A stretch of 64,000 nt of DNA from Ornithinicoccus halotolerans (GTDB lineage Bacteria > Actinomycetota > Actinomycetes > Actinomycetales > Dermatophilaceae), in NCBI RefSeq assembly GCF_009602535.1, contig NZ_WIQI01000004.1, forward strand, positions 1 through 64,000, given 5' to 3'. The translations under genes and the position numbers were made by a program. Below the pieces are notes generated by a model, which saw only the letters and a program-made list of their open reading frames with translations, ran no database searches and was not told the origin of the DNA. Below, one piece after another: positions 20,344 through 29,417 of this stretch; position 1 is the stretch's first letter, and each line of letters starts with the position of its first letter.

Positions 20344-21576
20344 GTGCAGGGCACAGCCGTAGAGACACTGGAGACCGACGTCCGGGAGCGCATCCGGCGC
20401 GACCGGGTGGACCCGGCGCGCGACGAGGCGCGGGTACGTGCCCTCGTCGACGAGGCCGTCGCCGACTACGAGGAGCGCGCCCTGCTCACCGGGCAGCCGC
20501 CGCTGGCTGACGCCCAGGAGGCCGGTCGCGCGGTGCTCGACGCGGTGGCCGGCTTCGGCCCGTTGCAGCCCTACCTGGACGACCCCTCGGTCGAGGAGCT
20601 GTGGATCAACGAGCCCTCCCGGGTGTTCGTCGCCCGGCACGGCCGCGCGGAGCTGACTCCGACCCTGCTGACCGAGCAGCAGGTGCGCGACCTGGTGGAG
20701 CGGATGCTGCGCACGTCCGGGCGGCGGGTCGACCTGTCGGCGCCGTTCGTCGACGCCGCGCTGCCGGACGGCAGCCGGCTGCACGTCGTGATCCCTGACA
20801 TCACCCGCCGCCACTGGGCGGTGAACATCCGCAAGTTCGTGGTCGCCGCCGACCACCTCGACGACCTGGTGCGGCTCGGCACCCTCACCCGACAGGCGGC
20901 CGACTTCCTGGAGGCAGCCGTCGTCGCCGGCCTCAACGTTGTGGTGGCTGGAGGCACGCAGGCCGGGAAGACGACGCTCCTGAACTGCCTGGCAGCGGCC
21001 ATCCCGCCCCAGGAGCGGGTGGTCACCTGCGAGGAGGTCTTCGAACTGCGACTGCCGCTCAGAGACGTGGCGGCGATGCAGTGCCGGCAGCCGAGCCTGG
21101 AGGGGACCGGGGAGGTGCCGCTGCGGCGGCTGGTCAAGGAGGCGCTGCGGATGCGTCCCTCCCGACTCGTGGTGGGCGAGGTGCGGCAGGCGGAGTCGCT
21201 CGATCTGCTGGTCGCGCTCAACAGCGGGCTGCCGGGCATGGCCACCGTGCACGCCAACAGCGCCCGCGAGGCGGTCACCAAGCTGTGCACTCTGCCGTTG
21301 CTGGCCGGGCCCAACGTCAGCAGCAGCTTCGTCGTGCCCACCGTCGCGGCCTCGGTGGACCTGGTCGTCCATGTCGCGCTGGAGGGGGACGGCCAGCGCT
21401 GTGTGCACGAGATCGTGGCGTTGCCCGGGCGGGCCGAGGGCGACGTGGTGGAGGTCGCCGACCTGTTCCGGTCGCGGGACGGGGTCCTGCACCGCGCGGA
21501 AGGGTTCCCGCCGCACGAGGAGCGGTTCCGCCGGGCCGGGCTGGACCTGGCGCGGCTCCTGGAGGCCCGGCCGTGA
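20344..21576 (+). CDS. cpaF: Tad/Flp pilus assembly ATPase (CpaF/TadA type)
   Basis: Secretion ATPase powering assembly of Flp-type pili. The N-terminal helical region leads into the FGPLQPYLDDPSVEELWIN block (residues 71-89), Walker A is GGTQAGKTT (203-211), the CEEVFELRL Walker B region follows, and GMATVHANS is the His box. 410 residues, typical. GTG 20344 has GAAGGG upstream. It heads a seven-gene operon in which almost every junction is a stop-start overlap. Upstream there is no CpaE/Ssd-like gene, unlike the M. tuberculosis locus. Confidence 0.95.
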   Translation: MQGTAVETLETDVRERIRRDRVDPARDEARVRALVDEAVADYEERALLTGQPPLADAQEAGRAVLDAVAGFGPLQPYLDDPSVEELWINEPSRVFVARHGRAELTPTLLTEQQVRDLVERMLRTSGRRVDLSAPFVDAALPDGSRLHVVIPDITRRHWAVNIRKFVVAADHLDDLVRLGTLTRQAADFLEAAVVAGLNVVVAGGTQAGKTTLLNCLAAAIPPQERVVTCEEVFELRLPLRDVAAMQCRQPSLEGTGEVPLRRLVKEALRMRPSRLVVGEVRQAESLDLLVALNSGLPGMATVHANSAREAVTKLCTLPLLAGPNVSSSFVVPTVAASVDLVVHVALEGDGQRCVHEIVALPGRAEGDVVEVADLFRSRDGVLHRAEGFPPHEERFRRAGLDLARLLEARP

Positions 21577-22445
21577 CCGGGTCGTTCCTCGGGCTGCTCC
21601 TCGGCGTGGGCCTGGCCCTGGTGTGGTGGTCCTTATGGCCCGCCCCGGAACCGCGGTCCGGGGCGCCCGGTGCGGTGGGCCGCTACCGCGACCGGTGGCG
21701 CGACGACGTGCTGCTGGCGGGTCTGGGCGGGCTCGGGCTGTCCACCTTGGCGGCCCTGTCGGTCCTGGTCGCGGCCGTCGTGGCGGTGCTGGCGGCGGCG
21801 GTCACCGGTGTCCCGGCGATCGCCGTGGCGTTCGGTCTCATGGGAGCGGCCGCGGTCCCGGTGACGGTCCGGGCCCGGGCCCGCCGGCGCCGGGCGGAGC
21901 TGCGGGAGGTGTGGCCGGAGGCCATCGACCACGTTGCCTCGGCCGTGCGCGCAGGCCTGGCGCTGCCCGAGGCGCTGGTGCAGCTGTCGGACCGAGGGCC
22001 GGGACCGTTGCGGGAGCCGTTCGCGGCGTTCGCCCTCGACTACCGGGCGACCGGCCGGTTCGTCGACGCGCTGGACGGGCTGAAGGACCGGATGGCTGAC
22101 CCGGTCGCCGACCGGCTGGTCGAGGCGTTGCGCATCGCCCGGGAGGTGGGTGGGACGGACCTGGGCCGGCTGCTGCGCACGCTGTCGGAGTTCCTGCGGG
22201 CCGACGGCCGGGCCCGGGCCGAGCTCGCCGCTCGGCAGTCCTGGACCGTCAATGCCGCCCGGCTGGCGCTCGCAGCCCCCTGGCTGGTCCTGTTGATGCT
22301 CGCCACCCGCGGCACCGCCCTGGAGGCGTACCGGGAGCCGGGCGGGGTCGTCGTGCTGGTGGTCGGTGCCGTCGCCTCCCTGCTCGCCTACCGGCTGATG
22401 CTTCGGATCGGGCGGCTCCCGGAGGAACAGCGGGTGCTGCGATGA
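21573..22445 (+). CDS. tadB: Tad pilus inner-membrane platform protein TadB
   Basis: One of two type II secretion F-domain platform proteins. 290 residues: two membrane helices near the N-terminus, a cytoplasmic T2SSF domain (about residues 105-225; it contains AIDHVASAVRAGLALPEALVQL) and two helices at the C-terminus. GTG 21573 overlaps the stop of the ATPase gene. It works with the ATPase and TadC to move pilin subunits. Confidence 0.93.
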   Translation: MTGSFLGLLLGVGLALVWWSLWPAPEPRSGAPGAVGRYRDRWRDDVLLAGLGGLGLSTLAALSVLVAAVVAVLAAAVTGVPAIAVAFGLMGAAAVPVTVRARARRRRAELREVWPEAIDHVASAVRAGLALPEALVQLSDRGPGPLREPFAAFALDYRATGRFVDALDGLKDRMADPVADRLVEALRIAREVGGTDLGRLLRTLSEFLRADGRARAELAARQSWTVNAARLALAAPWLVLLMLATRGTALEAYREPGGVVVLVVGAVASLLAYRLMLRIGRLPEEQRVLR

Positions 22446-23359
22446 CCGCCGCGGTGGCGGCAGGCGCCGCCCTCGGCGGGACGCTGGCGGCAGGTCTGCT
22501 GCTGGTCTGGCGCGGGCTACCGCTGCCTGGCCGCACCGACTTCCTCTCCCGGGTGGAGCCATATCTGGACCCGATCGGCACCCGGGCCCGCGAGCGGGAG
22601 CTGGCCCGGCTGCCCCGGTTCGCGTCCTGGGTGCGGACCCACACGGCCGGGGCGCTGGGCCGGCTGCTGGGCGGCGACGCCGCGTTGCGGGAGCGGCTGC
22701 GGCGGGCGGGTCACGCCGAGGAGGTCGAGGCGTTCCGGGTGCAGCAGGCGCTCTGGGGCCTCGCGGGTAGCTGCCTCGCGCTCGCCCTCGGCGGAGCACT
22801 GTGGTGGGTCCGCGACGCCAGTCTGGTCGCGGTGGCGGTGGTCTGCCTGGCGGCCGCGCTCGGCGGGGCGCTGGGTCGGGACTGGGCACTGGGGCAGCAG
22901 GCGCGACGCCGGGAGCGTCGCCTCGTCGGGGAGCTGCCTGCGGTGGCCGAGCTGCTCGCGCTGGCCGTGACGGCAGGGGAGAGCACGGCCGAGGCCCTGG
23001 AGCGGGTCTCGCGGATGTCCAGCGGTGAGCTGTCCCGGGAGCTCGAGCTCTGTCTAAGCGAGGCTCGCACCGGCGCGACCCTCCCGCAGGCACTGCACGG
23101 GCTCAGCGTCCGGACCGCCAGCCCGCCGGTCACCCGCTTCGTGGACGGGCTCGTGGTGGCCCTCGAGCGTGGCACGCCGCTCGGGGACGTGCTTCGGGCC
23201 CAGGCCGCCGACGCCCGCGAGGCCGGACGGCAGGCGCTCATCGAGGAAGGCGGGCGGCGTGAGATCGCGATGATGGTCCCGGTCGTGTTCCTGGTGCTCC
23301 CCGTCACCGTCCTGTTCGCCGTCTACCCGGGTTTCTCCATGCTCCGGGTCTCGCTGTGA
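22442..23359 (+). CDS. tadC: Tad pilus inner-membrane platform protein TadC
   Basis: Second platform protein, 305 residues, with membrane helices near residues 3-25, 103-145 (two) and 275-300 and a T2SSF domain between (GELPAVAELLALAVTAGESTAEAL, about residues 160-183). ATG 22442 overlaps the tadB stop as ATGA. The pair TadB-TadC is the usual partner of a CpaF-type ATPase. Confidence 0.93.
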   Translation: MTAAVAAGAALGGTLAAGLLLVWRGLPLPGRTDFLSRVEPYLDPIGTRARERELARLPRFASWVRTHTAGALGRLLGGDAALRERLRRAGHAEEVEAFRVQQALWGLAGSCLALALGGALWWVRDASLVAVAVVCLAAALGGALGRDWALGQQARRRERRLVGELPAVAELLALAVTAGESTAEALERVSRMSSGELSRELELCLSEARTGATLPQALHGLSVRTASPPVTRFVDGLVVALERGTPLGDVLRAQAADAREAGRQALIEEGGRREIAMMVPVVFLVLPVTVLFAVYPGFSMLRVSL

Positions 23360-23399
23360 CCCCGGACCATCTCATCCCCAACCATGAGAGGACAGCACC

Positions 23400-23627
23400 A
23401 TGACCCGACTGCTCACCGCCCACCGTGCCCTGCGTGAGGGCTTGGTCCGCCCCGGCGTGCGGGCCCGGCTGCGGTTGTGGACCAGTGAGCCCGAGCGCGG
23501 GGACGTGCCGGGCTGGGTACTGGTCACGGTGATGACCGCGGGCCTGGTCGCCGCGCTGTGGCTGGTGGCCGAGCCGCTGCTCACCGACCTGTTCGCCAGC
23601 TCAGTGTCGGGCGTCACCGGCCAGTGA
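23400..23627 (+). CDS. DUF4244 family Flp-like pilin, 75 aa
   Basis: Small protein of the actinobacterial DUF4244 family, the probable major Flp pilin of this locus. A basic leader of about 30 residues ends in RGDVPGW, followed by one long hydrophobic helix (VLVTVMTAGLVAALWLVAE), as in Flp pilins that are cut by a prepilin peptidase. ATG 23400 has GAGAGGA 8 nt upstream. It sits between tadC and the TadE-like genes, as Rv3656c does in M. tuberculosis. Confidence 0.85.
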   Translation: MTRLLTAHRALREGLVRPGVRARLRLWTSEPERGDVPGWVLVTVMTAGLVAALWLVAEPLLTDLFASSVSGVTGQ

Positions 23628-24010
23628 CCGCGGGTGGGCGGGAGCGCGGCGCCGCGGCGGCCGACTTCGCCCTCGTCTCCGGGCTGCTCGCCGTCCTGTT
23701 CCTCGCCATGCTGCAGCTCGGCTACGCGCTGCACGTGCGCAACACGGCGACCGCCCACGCTGTGGAAGGTGCCCGGGTCGGCGCGCGCGCCGACCTGACT
23801 CCCGGAGACGGCGCCGCGCGCACCGAGGAGCTGCTGGCCACGACCCTGCAGGGCCGGTCCGGCACCCGGGTCAGCGCCGACCGTGCGCTGCTGGACAGCG
23901 GTGTGAGCGTCGTCCGGGTGCGGGTGAGCCTGCCGCTACCGCTGGTGGGACCGCTCGGGCCGCCACGGACGATGGAGGTCTCGGGCCAGGCCTACGCCGA
24001 GGACCAGTGA
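23624..24010 (+). CDS. TadE-like pseudopilin
   Basis: 128 residues with the TadE pattern: a short polar leader (MTAGGRERGAAAADFA), a single hydrophobic helix with the conserved Glu/Asp-Phe start (ADFALVSGLLAVLFLAMLQLGYAL), then an extracytoplasmic domain that includes HAVEGARVGARADL. Minor pilins of this kind are thought to prime or tip the Flp pilus. GTG 23624 overlaps the DUF4244 stop. Confidence 0.88.
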   Translation: MTAGGRERGAAAADFALVSGLLAVLFLAMLQLGYALHVRNTATAHAVEGARVGARADLTPGDGAARTEELLATTLQGRSGTRVSADRALLDSGVSVVRVRVSLPLPLVGPLGPPRTMEVSGQAYAEDQ

Positions 24011-24459
24011 TGCTGCGGTTGCCGCCAGGCCAGGACCGGGAGCGAGGCGGGGTGCTCGTCGAGACGGCCTTCCTGCTGGTACTGCTCACCGCGCCGGTGC
24101 TGCTGCTCGTCGGGACCGTCGCCCGGGTGCAGGCCGGCGCCTACGCGGTGACGGCCGCGGTCCGGGAGGCCGGCCGTGGGTACGCCACCGCAGACAGCCC
24201 CGACGACGCCGGCCTCCGGGCCGAGACCGCGGCGGGGGTCGTGCTCGCCTCCCACGGGTTCGGCCTCGAGGACGCCACCCTCACGGTCGGTTGCGACACC
24301 CGGCCCTGCCTGTCTCCCGGGAACCAGGTCTCTGTCCAAGGAGAGCTGCGGGTGCCGCTGCTGCTGGTGCCGGACTTCGCCCGCGACGTCCTCCCCGGGC
24401 ACGTAACCGTGACGGCCTCACACCTGGAGGTCGTCGACGAGTACCGGAGCCTGCCGTGA
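24010..24459 (+). CDS. second TadE-like pseudopilin
   Basis: 149 residues. The leader RLPPGQDRERGGVLVETAF precedes one hydrophobic helix that starts with the conserved Glu (ETAFLLVLLTAPVLLLVG), and the outer domain contains a pair of cysteines (VGCDTRPCL, about residues 97-104) that could form a disulfide. ATG 24010 overlaps the previous stop by one base (TGATG); GTG 24007 would add one residue. Corresponds to Rv3655c in the mycobacterial locus by position. Confidence 0.85.
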   Translation: MLRLPPGQDRERGGVLVETAFLLVLLTAPVLLLVGTVARVQAGAYAVTAAVREAGRGYATADSPDDAGLRAETAAGVVLASHGFGLEDATLTVGCDTRPCLSPGNQVSVQGELRVPLLLVPDFARDVLPGHVTVTASHLEVVDEYRSLP

Positions 24460-24929
24460 GAACAAGCGACGGAGAGTCGGGGCAGATCAGCATCCTGCTG
24501 CTGGGGATGACCATGGTGGCCCTCACGCTGCTGCTCAGCGGGGTCGGGGCGACCGCGCTGCACCTGGGGCGGATCCACCTGCTGGACGCCGCCGACGCGG
24601 CCGCCCTCGACGCGGCCGACGCCGTGGACCTGGAGAGCGCCTATCGCTCCGGCGTGGCCGCCGGGTTGCCGCTCAGCGACGCCACCGTGCGGGAGGCCGC
24701 GCACGCCCACCTCGCGGCGCGGGAGCGGCCGACGCGGATCAGTGCCTGGCGGCTCGGGGAGGGCACCGGCAGCCCGGACGGCCGCACCGCCGTCGTCCAG
24801 CTGCACGGGGTCGTGCAGGTCCCGGCGGTGAGCGCGGTCCTGGACGCGCTCGGCGGGTCGGTGAGCATCACGGTGACCTCACGTGCGCGATCGGAGTACG
24901 TGACCGACGGCATACCGGGCGGTGGGTAG
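24456..24929 (+). CDS. TadG/Rv3654c-like pilus protein
   Basis: 157-residue protein with an N-terminal SDGESGQISILLLGMTMVAL segment, typical of TadG-like (Flp pilus-assembly, formerly helicase-secretion) proteins, one helix, and an outer domain beginning LLDAADAAALDAADAVDLE. GTG 24456 overlaps the preceding stop. Last gene of the operon. The locus lacks a prepilin peptidase (TadV/CpaA), which must come from elsewhere. Confidence 0.85.
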   Translation: MRTSDGESGQISILLLGMTMVALTLLLSGVGATALHLGRIHLLDAADAAALDAADAVDLESAYRSGVAAGLPLSDATVREAAHAHLAARERPTRISAWRLGEGTGSPDGRTAVVQLHGVVQVPAVSAVLDALGGSVSITVTSRARSEYVTDGIPGGG

Positions 24930-24981
24930 CGGCTGACCTGCGAGGTTGCCCGACAATGCGACAGGTCGCCATTCCTACGCT

Positions 24982-25019
24982 ACCGTAGGTTACGGAAGCG
25001 AAACCTACGGTCCCGTAAC
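24982..25019. promoter_or_regulatory. interleaved inverted repeats, probable TetR-type operator
   Basis: ACCGTAGGT (24982-24990) pairs with ACCTACGGT (25003-25011), and GTTACGG (24989-24995) pairs with CCGTAAC (25013-25019), so two dyads interlock. The A/T-richer block ends 35 nt before the TTG start of the nitronate monooxygenase-like gene. TACGGT/ACCGTA half-sites are typical of TetR-family operators of lipid genes; the regulator is not in this window. Confidence 0.6.
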
Positions 25020-25054
25020 ACCGTGGTGCTCGACCGCTCAATTGAGGAGGCCAG

Positions 25055-26518
25055 TTGTCGGCTCCTACCACTCTCCCCGTCGTCATCCAGGGCGGCATGG
25101 GCGTCGCCGTCTCGTCCTGGCAGCTCGCCCGCGAGGTCAGCATGTCCGGCCAGATGGGTGTCGTCAGCGGCACCGCCATGGACGCCGTGCTGTCGCGCCG
25201 CCTGCAGGAGGGCGACCCCGGCGGCCACATGCGCCGCGCCCTCGCCCACTTCCCCTCCCCGGCGATGGCCGGGCGCGTGCTGGAGAAGTACTTCATCGAG
25301 GGCGGCAAGGCCCCTGACACCCCCTACAAGCCGGTCCCCAAGCTCACGCTGCAGACCTCCCGAGCCGGCCAGGAGCTCGCCGTCGTCGGCAACTTCGCCG
25401 AGGTGTGGCTGGCCAAGGAGGGCCACGACGGGGCCGTCGGCATCAACTGCCTCGAGAAGGTGCAGATGGCCACGCCCACCGCGCTGCTCGGCGCGGTCCT
25501 GGCCGGGGTCGACTACGTCCTCATGGGCGCCGGCATCCCCCGTGAGATCCCGAAGCTGCTGACCGACCTGAGTGCCGGCCGCGTGGGCAGCATTACCGCC
25601 GACGTCGCTGGCGGCAGCCTCACCCGCCACATCGAGGTGGACCCGGTCGACCTGCTCGGCGAGGACCTGCCGGCACAGCTGCGCCGGCCGAACTTCCTGG
25701 CCATCGTGTCCGTCGACGCGCTGGCCAACTACCTCTACCGGGACCCCGAGATCCGGCCCGACGGCTTCGTCGTGGAGGGCCCGCCGGCCGGCGGCCACAG
25801 CGCGCCGCCCCGGGGCAAGATGCAGCTGGACGAGACCGGCCAGCCGGTCTACGGCCCGCGTGACGACGCCAACCTGGCCAAGATGGTTGAGCTGGGCCTC
25901 CCGTTCTGGCTGGCCGGCGCCTACGGCACGCCGGAGCGGGTCGCCGAGGCGCTGGAGGTGGGAGCCGCCGGCGTGCAGGTGGGCACCCTCTTCGCGTTGT
26001 CGCTGGAGAGCGGCCTGACCGAGGAGACCCGCGGGCAGATGCTCGCCGGGCTGCGGGACGGGACGCTGGACGTGCGCAACGACCCGCGGGCCAGCCCCAC
26101 CGGCTTCCCGTTCAAGGTGGCCTCCCTGGAGGGCACCGCCAGCGAGCAGCAGGTCTACGAGGACCGGCCGCGGCTGTGCGACCTGTCCTACCTGCGCCAG
26201 CCCTACGAGCGGGAGGACGGCGAGGTCGGCTACCGCTGCTCCTCCGAGCCGGTGCACATGTACCTGAAGAAGGGTGGCACCGAGGAGGAGACGGTGGGCC
26301 GCAAGTGCCTGTGCAACGGGCTGATGGCCAACATCGGACTGGGGCAGCACCGCAAGGACGGCTACGCCGAGGCCCGGCTGGTCACCCTCGGGCAGGACCT
26401 CGCCGGCGCCAAGCAGATGATCGGGCGCTACGTGCAGGGCTGGTCGGCGCGGCAGGCGGTCGACTGGCTGGTCGCCCGCGTCCCGGCCACCGCGCTGCGC
26501 CGCGTCCAGGTCGCCTGA
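25055..26518 (+). CDS. nitronate monooxygenase / 2-nitropropane dioxygenase-like flavoprotein
   Basis: FMN-dependent TIM-barrel protein of the nitronate monooxygenase superfamily. It opens with [20 protein letters not shown], and the phosphate-binding [14 protein letters not shown] is near residue 310. At 487 residues it is longer than Ncd2-type enzymes (about 330-370); the extra C-terminal part has clustered cysteines ([10 protein letters not shown]...RKCLCNG) and resembles the PfaD/large actinobacterial branch, so the true substrate may be an acyl group rather than a nitronate. The TTG start at 25055 is fixed by GAGGAGG 4 nt upstream. A probable TetR operator precedes it. Confidence 0.85.
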   Translation: MSAPTTLPVVIQGGMGVAVSSWQLAREVSMSGQMGVVSGTAMDAVLSRRLQEGDPGGHMRRALAHFPSPAMAGRVLEKYFIEGGKAPDTPYKPVPKLTLQTSRAGQELAVVGNFAEVWLAKEGHDGAVGINCLEKVQMATPTALLGAVLAGVDYVLMGAGIPREIPKLLTDLSAGRVGSITADVAGGSLTRHIEVDPVDLLGEDLPAQLRRPNFLAIVSVDALANYLYRDPEIRPDGFVVEGPPAGGHSAPPRGKMQLDETGQPVYGPRDDANLAKMVELGLPFWLAGAYGTPERVAEALEVGAAGVQVGTLFALSLESGLTEETRGQMLAGLRDGTLDVRNDPRASPTGFPFKVASLEGTASEQQVYEDRPRLCDLSYLRQPYEREDGEVGYRCSSEPVHMYLKKGGTEEETVGRKCLCNGLMANIGLGQHRKDGYAEARLVTLGQDLAGAKQMIGRYVQGWSARQAVDWLVARVPATALRRVQVA

Positions 26519-26559
26519 GCGGCGACGGCCGGGCGGCGCGGCCGCCGCGACCGGTCACG

Positions 26560-26565
26560 TAGGCT
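26560..26565 (+). promoter_or_regulatory. -10-like box before prfB
   Basis: TAGGCT, 8 nt, then GTG 26574; no ribosome site. Confidence 0.4.
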
Positions 26566-26573
26566 TGACCCTC

Positions 26574-27689
26574 GTGGCTGCTGTGGACTTCGACACCGAG
26601 ATCAAGCACCTGCGCACGACCATGGCGTCGGTGCGCGAGGTGACCGACCTGGACCGGCTGCAGTCGCAGATCTCCGACCTGGAGGCGCAGGCCTCCGCTC
26701 CCGACCTGTGGGACGACGTGGAGCACGCCCAGCAGGTCACCAGCCAGATGTCCCGGCTGCGGCACGAGTACGACCGCGTCGCGACCATGGAGGAGCGCAT
26801 CGGCGACCTGGAGGCCATGGTCGAGCTGGGCCGCGAGGAGGATGACGCCGACACCCTCGCCGAGGCCGAGAAGGAGCTGGCCACGCTGCGTCGGGCGGTC
26901 GAGCTGCTCGAGGTGCGCACGCTGCTCAACGGCGAGTACGACGAGCGGGAGGCGGTCGTCACCATCCGCTCCGGCGCCGGCGGCGTCGACGCCGCCGACT
27001 TCGCCGAGATGCTGCTGCGGATGTACCTGCGGTGGGCCGAGCGCAACGACTATCCGACGCAGGTGCTGGACACCTCCTACGCCGAGGAGGCCGGCCTGAA
27101 GTCGGCCACCTTCGAGGTGAAGGTGCCCTACGCCTTCGGCACCCTCTCGGTCGAGGCCGGCACCCACCGGCTGGTGCGGATCAGCCCGTTCGACAACCAG
27201 GGCCGCCGGCAGACCAGCTTCGCCGCCGTCGAGGTGGTCCCGCTGATCGAGTCGACCGACCACATCGAGATCCCGGAGACCGAGCTGAAGATCGACGTCT
27301 TCCGCTCCTCCGGTCCCGGCGGCCAGTCGGTCAACACCACCGACTCGGCGGTGCGGATGACCCACATCCCGACCGGGGTGGTGGTCTCGATGCAGAACGA
27401 GAAGTCCCAGATCCAGAACCGTGCCGCCGCGCTGAGGGTGCTGCAGTCCCGGCTGCTACTGCTCAAGCAGCAGGAGGAGGACGCCGCCCGCAAGGAGATG
27501 GCCGGCGACATCAAGGCCTCCTGGGGCGAGCAGATGCGCTCCTACGTGCTGCACCCCTACCAGATGGTCAAAGACCTGCGGACCGGTCACGAGGTCGGCA
27601 GCGCAGCCGCGGTGCTGGACGGCGACATCGACGCCTTCATCCAGGCCGGCATCCGCTGGAAGCGCGGCCGGGAGCGCCGAGAGAGCTGA
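26574..27689 (+). CDS. prfB: peptide chain release factor 2
   Basis: Terminates translation at UGA and UAA. The stop-reading SPF tripeptide ([11 protein letters not shown]) and the catalytic GGQ ([17 protein letters not shown]) are both intact. The frame is uninterrupted, so this gene lacks the programmed UGA frameshift of the E. coli gene. 371 residues from GTG 26574. As in mycobacteria it lies upstream of ftsEX-smpB, here with an inverted L,D-transpeptidase gene between. Confidence 0.97.
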   Translation: MAAVDFDTEIKHLRTTMASVREVTDLDRLQSQISDLEAQASAPDLWDDVEHAQQVTSQMSRLRHEYDRVATMEERIGDLEAMVELGREEDDADTLAEAEKELATLRRAVELLEVRTLLNGEYDEREAVVTIRSGAGGVDAADFAEMLLRMYLRWAERNDYPTQVLDTSYAEEAGLKSATFEVKVPYAFGTLSVEAGTHRLVRISPFDNQGRRQTSFAAVEVVPLIESTDHIEIPETELKIDVFRSSGPGGQSVNTTDSAVRMTHIPTGVVVSMQNEKSQIQNRAAALRVLQSRLLLLKQQEEDAARKEMAGDIKASWGEQMRSYVLHPYQMVKDLRTGHEVGSAAAVLDGDIDAFIQAGIRWKRGRERRES

Positions 27690-27722
27690 GCACCACGGCC
27701 CGCTTCCCGGTAGCGGCCGCCG

Positions 27723-28448
27723 TCACCGGGTGATAATCACCCGCCGGCCGTCCCGCATCGCCCCGGTCGCCCAGAGCCGGTTCATCGCGCCCGTCGAGAC
27801 CCGGCAGCAGCCGTGCGAGGCCGGCCACGGCGGGATGCTCCCCGAGCCGTGCACCGCCCAGCCCTTGTAGAAGTACTGCGGCCGGTACAGCGCACCCAGC
27901 GGTCCGTACTGCCACCCGGCCGAGTAGGTCCAGTAGACCCGGAACCAGCCGGTCGGGGTGTAGGCCCGGTGCCGCCGGCCGTTCCACCAGTAGTAGCCGC
28001 CGTGACCGGTCGAGGTGTTCAGGACCGTGCGGGTCCGGCCGTACCTGACCTCCAGCAGCAACTGACGGGACAGGTCCACCTCGATGTGCCGGCCATGGGG
28101 GTGGGCAGGCCGCGGCACGACGCCCCGGTCGAGGACGCCGCGGGTAACGGGCCCCACCACCCCGTCACGGGCGACGCCGCCGGCCTTCTGCACGGCCCAC
28201 ACCGCCTGCTGCGTCAGGTGCCCGAAGACCCCGTCGGCCCGGCCGCACCAGTAGCCCAGCCGGTTCATCGACCGCTGCAGCGCCAGCACGCCGCTCCCGC
28301 GGTCCCCGCGTCGTAGCAGCTGGCTGCCCGCCGCGGCCGGCGGCGCCGTGACCGTCGCGCCCGCCAGCGCCAGCCCGACACCGGCAGCCCCACCCGCCAG
28401 CACCGTGCGCCGGTCGAGGCGGGCATGCGTCATCGCATCCAGAGACAT
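27723..28448 (-). CDS. L,D-transpeptidase with peptidoglycan-binding domain
   Basis: Secreted cell-wall cross-linking enzyme. The N-terminus is a signal peptide with an Arg pair (LDRRTVLAGGAAGVGLALAG), so Tat export is possible. A PG_binding_1 domain (about residues 43-108, QLLRRGDRGSGVLALQRSMN) precedes the YkuD catalytic domain with the motif HGSGSIPPWPASHGCCR; Cys214 is the likely nucleophile. 241 residues. ATG 28448 has GGGAG 5 nt upstream. It is divergent from ftsE, and the shared region holds repeated GTCAC motifs. Confidence 0.9.
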   Translation of the reverse strand: MSLDAMTHARLDRRTVLAGGAAGVGLALAGATVTAPPAAAGSQLLRRGDRGSGVLALQRSMNRLGYWCGRADGVFGHLTQQAVWAVQKAGGVARDGVVGPVTRGVLDRGVVPRPAHPHGRHIEVDLSRQLLLEVRYGRTRTVLNTSTGHGGYYWWNGRRHRAYTPTGWFRVYWTYSAGWQYGPLGALYRPQYFYKGWAVHGSGSIPPWPASHGCCRVSTGAMNRLWATGAMRDGRRVIITR

Positions 28449-28534
28449 AGCACTCCCTCTCCCCTCGTCGGGCCGCCCCTGCCGCGGCCCTCACCCAGCA
28501 GGACGCGGGGCACCGGGACGCCGGTTGGCGGGGA

Positions 28535-28620
28535 CCGGTCACGATCCGGTCACGAAGCCGCAACGCCGGTGTGACCTGGATGTCCACGGTCACACCGAGC
28601 CCGCGTGTCACACTCGTCAC
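28535..28620. promoter_or_regulatory. GTCAC repeat cluster between L,D-transpeptidase and ftsE
   Basis: CCGGTCACGA occurs twice in direct repeat with an 11-bp period (28535-28544, 28546-28555). GGTGTGACC (28568-28576) and GGTCACACC (28588-28596) form a perfect inverted repeat, and a further GTGTCACAC...GTCAC lies at 28605-28620. The motif recalls GTCACA repeats bound by MtrA, which controls cell-wall hydrolases in actinobacteria; that link is inference. Confidence 0.5.
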
Positions 28621-28706
28621 TGCCCGCAGGCCCCTGCTGCGGGTGGCCGGCGCCTTCGCCCCGGGTGACCGGCCCCGCGCGCCAGAAGGGTCAGTGTCCG
28701 GTTGCG

Positions 28707-29417
28707 ATGATTGCCTTCGAGAACGTCACGATGCGATACGCCAAGGGCGACCCCTTGGCGCTGCAGGAGGTCGACGTCGAGATCGGCCGCGGCGAGTTCG
28801 TCTTCGTCGTCGGTGCCTCAGGCTCGGGCAAGTCCACGCTGATGCGGCTGATCATCCTGGAGCACGAGGCCACCGAGGGTCGCGTGCTCGTCGCCGGGCA
28901 CGACCTGTCGCGGCTGCCGGCCCGGCGGATCCCGGCGCTGCGGCGCCAGATCGGGATCGTCTTCCAGGACTTCCGGCTGCTGTCCGGCAAGACGGTGTAC
29001 CAGAACGTCGCCTACGTGCTGCAGGTGCTGGGCAAGCGACGCCACACCATCAAGCAGCTGGTGCCGGAGACGCTGGAGCTGGTGGGCCTGCAGGACAAGG
29101 CCAAGCGGCTGCCGCACGAGCTCTCCGGCGGTGAGCAGCAGCGGGTCGCGATCGCGCGCGCCATGGTCAACAAGCCGCCGATCCTGCTGGCCGACGAGCC
29201 CACCGGCAACCTGGACCCCACCACCAGCACCGAGATCGTGGCGATCCTGGAGCGGATCAACCGCACCGGCACGACCGTGGTGATGGCCACGCACGACACC
29301 TCCATCGTCAACACCTTCCGCAAGCGCGTGGTGCAGCTGCGCGACGGGCGCATCGTGCGGGACCAGGCCGGGGGCGAGTACGAGGCCATCGAGGTCGAGG
29401 GGGTGGCCGCCCGATGA
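28707..29417 (+). CDS. ftsE: cell division ATP-binding protein FtsE
   Basis: ATPase of the FtsEX complex, which couples cell division to peptidoglycan hydrolysis at the septum. Walker [10 protein letters not shown], the signature [15 protein letters not shown], Walker [14 protein letters not shown] and the H-loop MATHD are intact. 236 residues, a few more than E. coli FtsE. It overlaps ftsX by four bases (ATGA). Confidence 0.97.
   Translation: MIAFENVTMRYAKGDPLALQEVDVEIGRGEFVFVVGASGSGKSTLMRLIILEHEATEGRVLVAGHDLSRLPARRIPALRRQIGIVFQDFRLLSGKTVYQNVAYVLQVLGKRRHTIKQLVPETLELVGLQDKAKRLPHELSGGEQQRVAIARAMVNKPPILLADEPTGNLDPTTSTEIVAILERINRTGTTVVMATHDTSIVNTFRKRVVQLRDGRIVRDQAGGEYEAIEVEGVAAR

Noticed and set aside
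26574-27689. Programmed frameshift in prfB
   Set aside because: The reading frame is continuous from the start; no internal UGA or slippery site is present.
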